From: Streptomyces sp. NBC_01478
GTDB taxonomy: Bacteria > Actinomycetota > Actinomycetes > Streptomycetales > Streptomycetaceae
Direction: 5' to 3'
Length of the DNA stretch: 64,000 bases
Assembly (NCBI RefSeq): GCF_036227225.1
Contig: NZ_CP109444.1
Location: 7,173,501 to 7,237,500, forward strand
Below, piece by piece: positions 28,667 to 37,792 of this stretch; within the stretch, counting starts at the first letter, position 1; each line of letters opens with the position of its first letter. The notes under the pieces are model-generated. The model had not been told where the DNA came from, did no database searches, and worked only from the letters and a program-made list of their open reading frames with translations. A program made the position numbers and the translations under genes.

Positions 28667-29968
28667 TCAAGCCGCCGCAGGCTCCCGCGCCGCCGCAGGC
28701 CCCCGCGCCGCCCGAGACCCGAACACCGTGATCGTCACGACGCCGGCCACCGCCAGCACCCCCACGCCGACCGTCCCCGCCCAGCCCCCCGCGTGGAACG
28801 CCATCGCGCCGACCGTGCTGCCGGTGCTGGACCCGATGTAGTACGCGGACTGGTAGAGCGCCGAGGCCTGCGCGCGTCCCGTCGTCGCCGTCTTGCTGAC
28901 CGCCGAGGACGCGACCGCGTGCCCCGCGAAGAAGCCTGCCGTGATGAGTACCAGGCCCAGCAGGACCAGGGGGAGGGAGTCGGCGAGGGAGACCAGGAGG
29001 CCCGTTGCCGTCGTGCCGCCCGCCAGGTACAGGGCTCCCCGCCTCCCCAGCCGGCCCACCAGCCGACCGGCCGTGGACGCGGACACCGTCCCCACCAGAT
29101 ACACCAGGAAGATCGAGCCGACGATGCCCTGGGGGAGGGAGAAGGGGGCCTCGGTGAGGCGGTAGCCGATCACCGTGTAGACGCCGCCGAAGACCGTCAT
29201 GAACAGGGCGCCGATCGCGTACAGCCGGCACAGCAGCGGGTTCGCGAGGTGGTCGCGGACCGTGCGGGCCAGGACGCGGGGGCGCAGCGAGCCCGGGGTG
29301 AAGTGCTTCGGGGCGGGGAGGAGCAGGCGGAAGGCGACCGCGCAGCCGACCGCGATCACGCCGATCACCGCCACCGCGACCCGCCAGCCCCACTCCTGCG
29401 CGACCCAGCCGGTGATGACCCGGCCGCTCATCCCGCCGACGCTGTTGCCGGCCACGAACAGGCCGATCGCCGTGACCAGCGCCTTCGGCCGGACCTCCTC
29501 CGCCAGATACGCCGTCGCCGACGCGGGCAGCCCCGCCAACGCCGCACCCTGCAGAAACCGCAACGCCACCAGCGCGCCCAGCGACGGCGCGAACGGGACC
29601 AGGACCCCGATGCTCACCGCGACCACCAGCGACGCGGTCATGACCGTACGACGTCCGAAACGCTCCGACAGCGCGCTCATCGGCAGGACGAACAGCGCGA
29701 GTCCGCCGGTCGCCGCGGCCACCGTCCAGCTCGCCGCGCTCGCCGCCACCCCGAACTCGCCCGAGATCAGCGGCAGCAGCGCCTGCGTGGAGTACAGCAG
29801 CGCGAAGGTCGCCACACCCGCGAGGAACAGCGCGAAGCTCATCCGGCGATAACCGGGACCACCCGGCGTCAGCCGCGAGTCGGAAACGGAAGAGGGGACG
29901 GAAGAGAGGACGGAAGAGGGGACGGAGGCGGCCACGATCGTGGACGCCCCGGTATCGGCGGGAGACAT
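28667..29968 (-). CDS. MFS transporter
   Basis: A 433-residue major facilitator with twelve hydrophobic helices, probably a drug or arabinose-type efflux protein. The loop 2-3 motif is SALSERFGRRTVM; helix 4-5 carries RFLQGAALAGLPASATAYLAEE. The N-terminal 45 residues are soluble and Ser-rich. It is divergent from a LysR gene 63 bp away, its likely regulator. Confidence 0.88.
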   Translation of the reverse strand: MSPADTGASTIVAASVPSSVLSSVPSSVSDSRLTPGGPGYRRMSFALFLAGVATFALLYSTQALLPLISGEFGVAASAASWTVAAATGGLALFVLPMSALSERFGRRTVMTASLVVAVSIGVLVPFAPSLGALVALRFLQGAALAGLPASATAYLAEEVRPKALVTAIGLFVAGNSVGGMSGRVITGWVAQEWGWRVAVAVIGVIAVGCAVAFRLLLPAPKHFTPGSLRPRVLARTVRDHLANPLLCRLYAIGALFMTVFGGVYTVIGYRLTEAPFSLPQGIVGSIFLVYLVGTVSASTAGRLVGRLGRRGALYLAGGTTATGLLVSLADSLPLVLLGLVLITAGFFAGHAVASSAVSKTATTGRAQASALYQSAYYIGSSTGSTVGAMAFHAGGWAGTVGVGVLAVAGVVTITVFGSRAARGPAAAREPAAA

Positions 29969-30031
29969 GCCTCGAAGCTACGTACGCTCCCGCTGATCCG
30001 TCCAATGCACGGAAACGTCATAATCGTTCCC

Positions 30032-30991
30032 ATGGTGCATCAGTACAGCTCACAGGCTCACCTGTCACCGTCCGGTGACACAGAAGACATCGTCGCGCTG
30101 CTCGCGCCCCGCCTCGCGTACTTCGCCGGCGTCGCCCGCACCGAGCACGTCACCCGGGCCGCGCAGGAGATGCGGGTCCCGCAGTCCACCCTGTCGCGGG
30201 CCATGGTCCGCCTCGAACAGGACCTCGGCGTCGACCTGTTCGCCCGCCGCGGCCGCACGGTGTCGTTGACCCCGGCCGGCCGTACCTTCCTCACCTCCGT
30301 CGACCGCGCCCTCGCCGAGATCGGGAAGGCCGCCGACGAGGTCCGCGCCGACGCCGACCCCGCCACCGGCAAGGTCGCCTTCGGCTTCCTCCACACCCTC
30401 GGTTCGGAAACGGTCCCCGGCCTCATCCGGGCCTTCCGCGCCGACCACCCCCGCGTCCGCTTCAGCCTCGTCCAGAACTACGGCGAGGCCATGCTGGAAC
30501 GCCTGCGCGCGGGCGAGCTGGACCTGTGTCTCCTGACCTCCCCGACCCTCGACGCCCCCGACGTCGTGGCCCACCGCCTCGACGTACAGAAACTCCGCCT
30601 CGTCGTCCCGGCCGACCACCGCCTGGCAGCACGCAAGCGCATCCGCCTCGCGGAAGCGGCCGACGAGACCTTCGTGACCCTCGAACCGGGCTACGGCCTC
30701 CGCCGCATCACCGACGACGTCTGCAAGGAAGCCGGCTTCCGCCCGAAGATCGCCTTCGAGGGGGAGGAGGCGGAGACCCTACGGGGCCTGGTGGCGGCCG
30801 GCCTGGGAGTCGCCCTCCTGCCTCCACCGGCCGTACCCCGCCCAGGAGTTGCGGAGCTGACGGTCACGGCTCCAAGGGCAGTGAGGGAGATCGGAGTGGC
30901 CTGGCTGGACGGCCACCACCCGGACACCCCACCGGTAGCAGCGTTTAAGCAGTTCCTGTTGTCGAGAAGGGGCAACTTGCTACCTACGTGA
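30032..30991 (+). CDS. LysR-family transcriptional regulator
   Basis: A 319-residue regulator. The winged HTH at about 28-90 reads LAYFAGVARTEHVTRAAQEMRVPQSTLSRAMVRLEQDLGVDLFARRGRTVSLT. The effector domain follows from about 115. ATG 30032 (GTG 30035 is also possible). Divergent from the MFS gene over a short gap, the standard layout for a LysR and its target. Effector unknown. Confidence 0.9.
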   Translation: MVHQYSSQAHLSPSGDTEDIVALLAPRLAYFAGVARTEHVTRAAQEMRVPQSTLSRAMVRLEQDLGVDLFARRGRTVSLTPAGRTFLTSVDRALAEIGKAADEVRADADPATGKVAFGFLHTLGSETVPGLIRAFRADHPRVRFSLVQNYGEAMLERLRAGELDLCLLTSPTLDAPDVVAHRLDVQKLRLVVPADHRLAARKRIRLAEAADETFVTLEPGYGLRRITDDVCKEAGFRPKIAFEGEEAETLRGLVAAGLGVALLPPPAVPRPGVAELTVTAPRAVREIGVAWLDGHHPDTPPVAAFKQFLLSRRGNLLPT

Positions 30992-31006
30992 GCGCCTTCA
31001 CCCTCA

Positions 31007-31033
31007 GGGGCGCGGGGAACTGCGCGACCAGCC
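31007..31033 (+). repeat. Interspersed 27-bp repeat, copy 2
   Basis: Identical to 25499-25525, 15 bases after the LysR stop codon and before the convergent hydrolase gene. Confidence 0.85.
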
Positions 31034-31062
31034 CCCACCGGGCGGCACTCCGCGACGAAAGA

Positions 31063-31827
31063 TCAACCCCTACGAAGCGACCGCCCGAACCCCGCAGCCA
31101 ACGGCATCCGCAACCCCAACGGCGGCGGAGCCTGAAGCGCGTCCTCGACAGGCCGGGAAAACGCCCGCCCGAACAACGCCCCCATCACGAAGTCCTCGGT
31201 CAGCGCGTGCACTTCCTGCCGATGCTGATGCAACCCGTGACCGTCGGAATGGACTTCGAACCGACAGATGTCCCGGTTCGCCTTCTTCGCCCGGGCCGCC
31301 AGCCGGAACGACAGTTCGGGATCGGTCCGTTCGTCGTTCGTGCCGTGCACGATCAACACCCGCCGCCCCGCCAGTTGCTTCACCGGTTCGGGTGGCGCGG
31401 CAACGTCCTGTTCGGGCAGCCAAGGAGCCAGCGCCACCACGGAGTTGACCGCCTCGTGCCCCGCGGAGCGCAACGCCGCGCGCCCGCCCATGTCGATCCC
31501 GGTGAGACACACGGGCACGTCCCCGTACCGCCGTACGACCTCGTCCACCGCCCAGGACGCGTCGTGCGCGAGAGACGCCTCACTGCCGTTCCAGCCGCGA
31601 CTGCGGTAGTGGACGACATGCGCGGCGAGCCCCTCGCCCTGGCCCGCGCGGGCCAACCGGCGCCCCAGTGTCCGTACGGAAGCCGTCGCCATCATGGGGG
31701 AGGGTCTGCGGGCGGAGACCTCCTCGCCGCCGGGGAGCAGCAGCACCACGCCGCTCACCGAGGTCGGTTCGGGACCGAGCGCTCTCCCCAGTTGGGCCGT
31801 CCGAAGCGGCGTCGCTTGCTGTGCCAT
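31063..31827 (-). CDS. Alpha/beta hydrolase with Asp at the nucleophile position
   Basis: A 254-residue alpha/beta-hydrolase fold. VVLLLPGGEE gives the oxyanion strand, CLTGIDMGGRAAL is the nucleophile elbow, LIVHGTNDERTD holds the acid and HSDGHGLHQ the His. The elbow reads G-I-D-M-G where dienelactone hydrolases and peptidases have G-x-S/C-x-G, so the nucleophile would be Asp (as in dehalogenases and epoxide hydrolases) or the protein is not a serine hydrolase. Divergent from adenosine deaminase. Confidence 0.8.
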   Translation of the reverse strand: MAQQATPLRTAQLGRALGPEPTSVSGVVLLLPGGEEVSARRPSPMMATASVRTLGRRLARAGQGEGLAAHVVHYRSRGWNGSEASLAHDASWAVDEVVRRYGDVPVCLTGIDMGGRAALRSAGHEAVNSVVALAPWLPEQDVAAPPEPVKQLAGRRVLIVHGTNDERTDPELSFRLAARAKKANRDICRFEVHSDGHGLHQHRQEVHALTEDFVMGALFGRAFSRPVEDALQAPPPLGLRMPLAAGFGRSLRRG

Positions 31828-31912
31828 GACAGAACAGTGTCAGAAGTGAGCGTGTACGCCATCCTTCCGCGCGGTCACCGTTACGTATCGACGGATTCGT
31901 ACAACAGGTGAT

Positions 31913-31924
31913 CTACGCGCGTAG
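31913..31924. promoter_or_regulatory. Nucleoside-regulon operator, adenosine deaminase
   Basis: Perfect palindrome CTACGCGCGTAG, ending 16 bp before the add ATG. Its right end runs into the probable ribosome site (TAGGAG), so a bound repressor would block the start of the message. Confidence 0.82.
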
Positions 31925-31940
31925 GAGTTAGAGTGCGGAA

Positions 31941-33098
31941 ATGACGAGCCAGAGCACCCCGAACACCCCGACGCCGGACCAGATCCGCCGGGCGCCGAAG
32001 GTTCTGCTGCACGACCACCTCGACGGCGGTCTCCGCCCGGGGACGATCGTCGAACTCGCGCGGGACGCCGGGTACACCGGACTCCCCGAGACCGACCCGG
32101 ACAAGCTCGGCGTGTGGTTCGCCGAGGCCGCCGACTCCGGTTCGCTGGAACGGTACTTGGAGACCTTCTCGCACACGGTCGCCGTGATGCAGACCCGGGA
32201 CGCGCTGATCCGGGTCGCCCGCGAGTGCGCGGAGGACCTCGCCGAGGACGGCGTCGTATACGCCGAGGTGCGGTACGCGCCCGAGCAGCACCTCGACGGC
32301 GGGCTCAGCCTCGAAGAGGTCGTCGAGGCTGTCAACGAGGGCTTTCGGCAAGGGGAGTTGCTCGCGCGGGAGAGCGGGCGGCGGATTCGTGTCGGGGCGC
32401 TGCTCACCGCGATGCGGCATGCGGCCCGTTCCCTGGAGATCGCCGAACTCGCCAACCGCTACCGCGACTTGGGTGTCGTCGGCTTCGACATCGCGGGCGC
32501 GGAGGCCGGGTTCCCGCCCACCCGGCACCTGGACGCCTTCGAGTATCTGAAGCGCGAGAACAACCACTTCACGATCCACGCCGGTGAGGCCTTCGGGCTG
32601 CCGTCGATCTGGCAGGCGTTGCAGTGGTGCGGCGCCGACCGGCTGGGGCACGGGGTGCGCATCATCGACGACATCCAGGTCAAGGAGGACGGCTCGGTCG
32701 AGCTCGGCCGGCTCGCGTCGTACGTCCGGGACAAGCGCATCCCGCTGGAGCTGTGCCCCAGCTCCAACCTCCAGACCGGCGCCGCCGACTCCTACGCCGA
32801 GCACCCGATCGGGCTGCTGCGCCGGCTGCACTTCCGTGCGACGGTCAACACCGATAACCGCCTCATGTCGCACACCAGCATGTCGCAGGAATTCGAGCAC
32901 CTTGTCGAGGCGTTCGGTTATTCGCTCGACGACATGCAGTGGTTCTCCGTCAATGCTATGAAGTCAGCATTCATTCCTTTCGATGAACGACTGGCCATGA
33001 TCAATGACGTGATCAAGCCGGGATATGCCGAACTCAAATCCGAATGGCTGTTCCGGCAGACGGCTTCCACCAGCGCTTCTGTGCCGGAAGAGGGCTGA
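31941..33098 (+). CDS. add: Adenosine deaminase
   Basis: A 385-residue zinc TIM-barrel deaminase turning (deoxy)adenosine into (deoxy)inosine. [14 protein letters not shown] near residue 22 has the two metal His; HAGEAFG has the catalytic Glu region, DRLGHGVRI the proton-relay His, and VNTDNRLMS the last metal Asp. Product inosine is the substrate of the nucleoside phosphorylase at 61 kb, which carries the same operator. Confidence 0.94.
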   Translation: MTSQSTPNTPTPDQIRRAPKVLLHDHLDGGLRPGTIVELARDAGYTGLPETDPDKLGVWFAEAADSGSLERYLETFSHTVAVMQTRDALIRVARECAEDLAEDGVVYAEVRYAPEQHLDGGLSLEEVVEAVNEGFRQGELLARESGRRIRVGALLTAMRHAARSLEIAELANRYRDLGVVGFDIAGAEAGFPPTRHLDAFEYLKRENNHFTIHAGEAFGLPSIWQALQWCGADRLGHGVRIIDDIQVKEDGSVELGRLASYVRDKRIPLELCPSSNLQTGAADSYAEHPIGLLRRLHFRATVNTDNRLMSHTSMSQEFEHLVEAFGYSLDDMQWFSVNAMKSAFIPFDERLAMINDVIKPGYAELKSEWLFRQTASTSASVPEEG

Positions 33099-33238
33099 AC
33101 GAGGCGGAGTGGGGCACGGGAGATGCGGGCGGACGTTCACAATCCGTCCGCATTTCGATGTTTGCGGCTGGCGCCCTCGCGTGTTTACGGTCTTGGACCG
33201 CTCACATCCCCGTCATCCCATTCAAGGACGCATTCACC

Positions 33239-33598
33239 ATGAAGCAGTCTGCTGCCAAGACCCTCGGTGTCGCCGCCCTCGGTGCTGCCTTCGCCGCTGT
33301 AGGCGCGGGTGCCGCGAGCGCCGCTCCGGCGGTGCCGGACGCCACGCAGGCGCTGGGCGCCGTGACCCACACGCTGCCCGCGGAGAACGTCGCCAAGGCG
33401 CTGCCGGGTGCCGGCGAGGCGCTGAGCCAGGCGCAGCCCGCGCTCGCGGGTGGTCTGTCCGCCGTGCAGCCGGCCGCCGAGAAGGTCCTCTCCGACGGTC
33501 CGACCGCGCCCGTCGCCGGGCTGCTGGGCGGCCTGCCGCTGTCGAACACGGGCCTGCCCACGCACGGCCTGCCGCTGAACGGCATCCCGCTGGGCTGA
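33239..33598 (+). CDS. Small secreted protein
   Basis: A 119-residue secreted protein. The signal peptide has a hydrophobic core and a cleavage site at AGAASA-AP (about residue 28). The mature part is rich in Ala, Leu, Pro and Gly, ends in GLPLNGIPLG, and has no Cys. No family recognised; similar in style to the protein at 39562. A strong terminator follows. Confidence 0.75.
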   Translation: MKQSAAKTLGVAALGAAFAAVGAGAASAAPAVPDATQALGAVTHTLPAENVAKALPGAGEALSQAQPALAGGLSAVQPAAEKVLSDGPTAPVAGLLGGLPLSNTGLPTHGLPLNGIPLG

Positions 33599-33615
33599 GC
33601 CCCGCCCCTGAACGC

Positions 33616-33658
33616 GCCGATGGGGCGCACCCCCGGACGAGGGGTGCGCCCCATCGGC
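33616..33658. terminator. Bidirectional terminator hairpin
   Basis: Perfect 18-bp stem (33616-33633 with 33641-33658), loop CGGACGA, between convergent genes. Confidence 0.92.
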
Positions 33659-33675
33659 GTACGTGCGCACGGTCC

Positions 33676-33879
33676 TCACCAGGTCTCGGTGCGCACCTTG
33701 TCCTCGGACGGGAACAGGATCCACAGCGCGATGTAGAGCAGGAACTGCGGGCCGGGCAGCAGGCAGGAGACCAGGAAGATCACCCGCATCGTGGTCGCGG
33801 AGGTACCGAAGCGCCGCGCCAGCGCTGCGCACACTCCGCCGATCATGCGGCCTTGGGTGGGGCGGGCAATGGCGGTCAT
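33676..33879 (-). CDS. PspC-domain membrane protein
   Basis: A 67-residue protein that is essentially a PspC domain: GRMIGGVCAALARRFGTSATTMRVIFLVSCLLPG then a second hydrophobic segment, LYIALWILFP. One or two membrane helices. Such short PspC proteins are linked to envelope stress. ATG start at 33879. Confidence 0.9.
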   Translation of the reverse strand: MTAIARPTQGRMIGGVCAALARRFGTSATTMRVIFLVSCLLPGPQFLLYIALWILFPSEDKVRTETW

Positions 33880-33973
33880 TTTTCTGCTCCTTCGCGAGCG
33901 GCTGTCCGAGGCCCCCGTGTGGTTGCCCCATCTGCCTTCAACGGTACGGAGCCGGAGGCGGCCCGGCGTCGCT

Positions 33974-34525
33974 CTACGGTGCGATGCCGACCCTGGGAAT
34001 CGTCGGGGTTCGCCCCTGAGCCGCTTCCTCCTGGAGGACGGTCGGGGGGAGCGGGGTCTCGGTCCTGCGGCGGAGCCAGACGCGGGAGGCCGGGACGAAG
34101 GCCGCGTGCGCGAGAGCCACGCCCACCGTGTTCATGAGCAGCGAGTCGATGTCGACCACCTGGCCGGGCACCCCGGTCTGCAGCAGTTCGATGCCCAGGG
34201 AGATCAGGGCGCCCGCCGCGACCGTACGGATGAAGGACGCGAGCGGGGAGACATGGAGTCGGCCGCTGACCGTCGGGAGCAGGACGCCCAGCGGGGCCAG
34301 CAGGGCCAGGCCCTCGCCGATCCGCTTCGTCGCCTCCGGCCAGCCCAGGGCGAGATCGGCCCGGATGCTGGCCAGTGGGTGCAGATTCGGGGGCATCACC
34401 CAGGGGACGTCCCTGGGGCGCAGCGTGACCCAGGCGACGAACACGAGATGTGCGACGAGGAGGACGCCCCCTGTCACACGGATGCGAATCGCGGCACTGC
34501 CGCCGATGGAGCCTTGACGCTGCAC
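33974..34525 (-). CDS. VanZ-family membrane protein
   Basis: A 183-residue membrane protein with a VanZ-like domain: TLRPRDVPWV and NLHPLASI near the first helix, then helices through LLAPLGVLLP, ISLGIELLQTG and VDIDSLLMNTVGVAL. VanZ proteins give low-level teicoplanin resistance in some bacteria, but most actinobacterial members are uncharacterised. GTG 34525 at VQRQGS is chosen; ATG 34600 is also in frame. Confidence 0.82.
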   Translation of the reverse strand: MQRQGSIGGSAAIRIRVTGGVLLVAHLVFVAWVTLRPRDVPWVMPPNLHPLASIRADLALGWPEATKRIGEGLALLAPLGVLLPTVSGRLHVSPLASFIRTVAAGALISLGIELLQTGVPGQVVDIDSLLMNTVGVALAHAAFVPASRVWLRRRTETPLPPTVLQEEAAQGRTPTIPRVGIAP

Positions 34526-34642
34526 GCCCCACAAGACGCCCTCTGCGGCACGATCGGTTCCGGGTGGACACCAGGCACCAGGGTGAGGCCTGCGCCACAC
34601 GCCCTTTTTCGCGCCCCGTTCACCCCCGCGGCGCGCGCGGCT

Positions 34643-35257
34643 TCAGCCGCCCGTCACCTCGCTGGACGGCGGCGCCTTGGTGCCCGGGTCGGAGCGGACG
34701 TCGTCCGTGCACTCGTAGCGGCGCAGGGGCGCCTCGCCCGGGCCGCCGAGGATCACGGAGCCGTCGCCCTCGGCCGCGGCCGAGTCGGAGAACGTACAGA
34801 CGATCTGGGCGAGCGCGTACGACGTGAGGTCGGCCGGTGAATTGCTCAGCCGCAGCGCGTCCTTGGGGTCCCCGGCGCGCGGCCCACCGACCGTCATGCC
34901 GCCGCGCACGTCGGTCGTGTAGCCCGCGTCCCTCTCACCCGACGACGGCGACTCCGCGAGCTGGTCCAGCAGCCCCTGGGCGACGATCACGCGCCGCTGC
35001 ACGTCCGCCGTGCCGTCCGGTACCTGTACGGCCCGGTCGACGGTCACCAGCGACGACCCGCACAGCAGGAACACCTGCACCGGCACCCCGCGCGCGGCCT
35101 GCGGCGACCCGTCCGGCTCGGTGAGCGTGCAGGGCACCCGGGACGGCGCGGCCCCGAAGTCGGTCGGCACCTCGGTGGCCCGGATCCCGCACCCGGTGAG
35201 CAGCAGGCCGAGGAGCGGAAGGGCCAGGGAGACGGCGTAACGGCGTCCTGCGGTCAT
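34643..35257 (-). CDS. Lipoprotein encoded with afsQ1-afsQ2
   Basis: A 204-residue lipoprotein: signal peptide with lipobox GLLLTGCG (Cys near residue 23). The mature part has two further Cys in a short loop (VPCTLTE, LLCGSS) and an acidic C-terminus. It starts in a TGATG junction with the afsQ2 stop, so it is translated with the sensor kinase and may influence its sensing. No known enzymatic motif. Confidence 0.85.
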   Translation of the reverse strand: MTAGRRYAVSLALPLLGLLLTGCGIRATEVPTDFGAAPSRVPCTLTEPDGSPQAARGVPVQVFLLCGSSLVTVDRAVQVPDGTADVQRRVIVAQGLLDQLAESPSSGERDAGYTTDVRGGMTVGGPRAGDPKDALRLSNSPADLTSYALAQIVCTFSDSAAAEGDGSVILGGPGEAPLRRYECTDDVRSDPGTKAPPSSEVTGG

Positions 35258-36840
35258 CACGCGTTCTCCTCGGGGCCTGTGCCCTCGGCCTTCTCGCCGT
35301 TCTCGGCGCCGGGCTCCTCCGTGAGCGCGGAGGCGTCTCGTGGCAGCCGCAGGGTGAACACCGCGCCGCCCTCGGGGGAGTTGGCGGCGGTGATCTCGCC
35401 GCCGTGGATGTGGGCGTTCTCCAGGGCGATGGAGAGGCCCAGGCCGCTGCCCTCGGAGCGGGGCCGGGAGGCGCTCGCCTTGTAGAAGCGGTCGAAGACG
35501 TGCGGCAGGACGTCCTCGGGGATGCCGGGGCCGTGGTCGCGGACCGCGATGACGAGGTCGTCGTCCTCCAGGCGGACCGAGACCCGGACCGGCGAGCCGC
35601 CGTGCTTGAGGGCGTTGCCGATGAGGTTGGCGAGGATGACGTCCAGGCGGCGCGGGTCGAGCACGGAGTGGATGCCGCGCTCGGCGTCCAGGTCCACGGC
35701 GTCCAGCCAGGCGCGGGCGTCGATGCACGCGGTGATCTGGTCGGCGAGGTCGACGTCGTCGAGGACGAGCCGGGCGGTGCCCGCGTCGAAGCGGGTGACC
35801 TCCATCAGGTTCTCCACGAGGTCGCCCAGCCGCTTGGTCTCGCTGACGACGAGCCGTACGGCGGGCTCGATCATCGGGTCCACGCTGCCGGTCTCGGCGT
35901 CGAGTTCCTCTTCGAGCACCTCCACCACCGCCGTGATCGCGGTCAGCGGGGTGCGCAGCTCGTGCGACATGTCGGCGACGAACCGGCGCGAGGCGTCGTC
36001 CCGGGCCGCCATGTCGGCGACCCGCTTCTCCAGCGCCTCGGCCGTCTGGTTGAACGTCCTTGACAGCTCGGCGAGTTCGTCGGTGCCGGAGACCCGCAGC
36101 CGGGTGTCGAGCTTGCCCTCGCCGAGCCGGCGCGCGGCTATACCGAGCCGGTGCACGGGCTTGAGGACGGTCGTCGCGGCGGCCTGCGCGAGCAGCGCGG
36201 AACCGATCAGCGCGAGCCCGGTGGCGATACCCAGCGACCAGGCAAGGGAGTTGAGGTCCTTCGCCTCCGGCTCGAGGGACTTGAGCATGTAGCCGGTCGG
36301 ACCGCCGCCGATCATCCGCGTACCGGCCACCAGATACGGCGTGCCGTGCTCGGTGACCCGCTGCCAGTACAGGTGGTACGGCTCCTTGTTGCCGTCGGAC
36401 ACCGACTGCTGCTTGTTCACCGCCGTGCGCAGCGACTTGGGCACGTCCTCCAGCGAAAAGCCGTTCAGGCCGCCCGAGTTGCCGTAGACCGTCTTGTCGT
36501 TCGTGTCCTCGCCGACGAGCAGGACGCTGAAGCGCTGGCTGCTGTTGGCCATCTGGCCCGCCGTGCGCATCAGTTCGTCCTGGGTGGGGTGGACGGGCAG
36601 GGCGCCGGCGCGGTTCTGCATCTCCTGGCGGAAGTCGCGCAGCACGGCGTCCTGGGCGCGGGTGAGGACGGCCTCGCGGTTGAGCCAGTAGGCGATGCCG
36701 GACGCGGACACGGCGGCGGTCAGCGCGACCAGCCCGAACACGACCACCAGCCGCAGGCGCAGGCTGGTGAACCGCAGCCGCCACAGGACTCCCTTACGAC
36801 CCGGGCGCCAGCCGCGGATCCCCCCTGGTGCGTCGGTCAC
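35257..36840 (-). CDS. afsQ2: Sensor histidine kinase AfsQ2
   Basis: A 527-residue membrane kinase. Helix 1 is near residue 30-52 and helix 2 near 195-217, framing an extracellular sensor domain. Then come HAMP (KPVHRLGIAARRLGEGKLDTRLRV), the phosphoacceptor DMSHELRTPLTAI with His near residue 295, and the ATPase domain with NLIGNALKHGG and GSGLGLSIALENAHIHGGEI. It controls AfsQ1, which in S. coelicolor links nitrogen/glutamate status to antibiotic production. GTG start overlapping afsQ1 by 4 bases. Confidence 0.93.
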   Translation of the reverse strand: MTDAPGGIRGWRPGRKGVLWRLRFTSLRLRLVVVFGLVALTAAVSASGIAYWLNREAVLTRAQDAVLRDFRQEMQNRAGALPVHPTQDELMRTAGQMANSSQRFSVLLVGEDTNDKTVYGNSGGLNGFSLEDVPKSLRTAVNKQQSVSDGNKEPYHLYWQRVTEHGTPYLVAGTRMIGGGPTGYMLKSLEPEAKDLNSLAWSLGIATGLALIGSALLAQAAATTVLKPVHRLGIAARRLGEGKLDTRLRVSGTDELAELSRTFNQTAEALEKRVADMAARDDASRRFVADMSHELRTPLTAITAVVEVLEEELDAETGSVDPMIEPAVRLVVSETKRLGDLVENLMEVTRFDAGTARLVLDDVDLADQITACIDARAWLDAVDLDAERGIHSVLDPRRLDVILANLIGNALKHGGSPVRVSVRLEDDDLVIAVRDHGPGIPEDVLPHVFDRFYKASASRPRSEGSGLGLSIALENAHIHGGEITAANSPEGGAVFTLRLPRDASALTEEPGAENGEKAEGTGPEENA

Positions 36841-37514
36841 TGAGGCGAGTCCAGGCGGTAACCGACGCCGCGCACGGTACGGATGAGCGTCGGGGACGAC
36901 GGGATGTCCTCGACCTTGGCGCGCAGCCGCTGGACACAGGCGTCCACCAGCCGCGAGTCACCGAGATAGTCGTGCTCCCACACCAGGCGCAGCAACTGCT
37001 GCCGGGACAGGGCCTGTCCGGGGCGCCGGCTCAGTTCGAGCAGCAACCGCAGCTCGGTGGGCGTGAGTTGGAGGTCCTCGCCGTTCTTCGTGACGGTCAT
37101 CGCGGCCCGGTCGATGACCAGCGAACCGAACGACGCCGCGTCGTTGGCCTCGCGCTCCCCGCGCCGCAGCACGGCCCGGATGCGGGCGTCCAGCACCCGC
37201 CCCTGCACGGGTTTGACCACGTAGTCGTCGGCGCCGGACTCCAGTCCGACGACGATGTCGATGTCGTCGCTGCGCGCGGTGAGCAGAATGATCGGCAACT
37301 GGTCCGTCCGCCGGATACGACGGCACACCTCGAAACCGTCGATGCCGGGCAGCATCACGTCCAGCACGATCAGGTCCGGCCGCTGCTCACGCAACAGCTT
37401 CAGACCGTCCTCGCCGCTGGCAGCGGTGGCTACCCGGTGACCCTGGCGCGTCAGCGAGAGCTCCAGGGCCGTCCGGATGGCGTCGTCGTCCTCGATCAGC
37501 AACAGGGAAGGCAC
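36837..37514 (-). CDS. afsQ1: Response regulator AfsQ1
   Basis: A 225-residue OmpR-family regulator. The receiver domain has LLIEDDDAIR, LIVLDVMLPG (phosphoacceptor Asp near residue 52), ILLTARSD and YVVKPV. The winged-helix domain includes LTPTELRLLLELSRRPGQALSR and RLVDACVQRLRAKVE. The GTG at 37514 gives the 225-residue length I recall for AfsQ1; an ATG at 37523 would add three residues. A matching binding site lies between it and sigQ. Confidence 0.94.
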   Translation of the reverse strand: MPSLLLIEDDDAIRTALELSLTRQGHRVATAASGEDGLKLLREQRPDLIVLDVMLPGIDGFEVCRRIRRTDQLPIILLTARSDDIDIVVGLESGADDYVVKPVQGRVLDARIRAVLRRGEREANDAASFGSLVIDRAAMTVTKNGEDLQLTPTELRLLLELSRRPGQALSRQQLLRLVWEHDYLGDSRLVDACVQRLRAKVEDIPSSPTLIRTVRGVGYRLDSPQ

Positions 37515-37658
37515 GGGGCTCATTCTGGCCCATGTGGGGGTGGGGTTTCGACACCTGTACGGGTACGTCCCCGCAGGAGGTTCGCGGACACCCCCGTAGC
37601 GCTCCTTTCTGTGACCGGACTGTCCGTTTTCTGAGGGTAGCCGCAGAGACCCACCCCT

Positions 37659-37674
37659 GTGACAGGTCTGTGAC
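37659..37674 (+). promoter_or_regulatory. AfsQ1 binding site (GTNAC-N6-GTNAC)
   Basis: GTGACAGGTCTGTGAC is an exact match to the direct-repeat consensus GTnAC-n6-GTnAC reported for AfsQ1 (recalled). It lies between afsQ1 and sigQ, 119 bp before the sigQ start. Confidence 0.85.
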
Positions 37675-37792
37675 AGTCGGCGGACACGTCCATGAAGTGA
37701 CCCCGGCAGGATTTTCGGCACAGGCAAGGAACCACGAAGGAACCGAGCCGGAAGATCCGAACACCGGGCAAGTCCACTACGGGGGGCGCGAG

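Noticed and set aside
27966..28841. Proline-rich plus-strand frame and glycine-rich minus-strand frames in the repeat region
   Set aside because: They follow from stop-free tandem repeats; no ribosome site, no conserved fold, different product in each frame.
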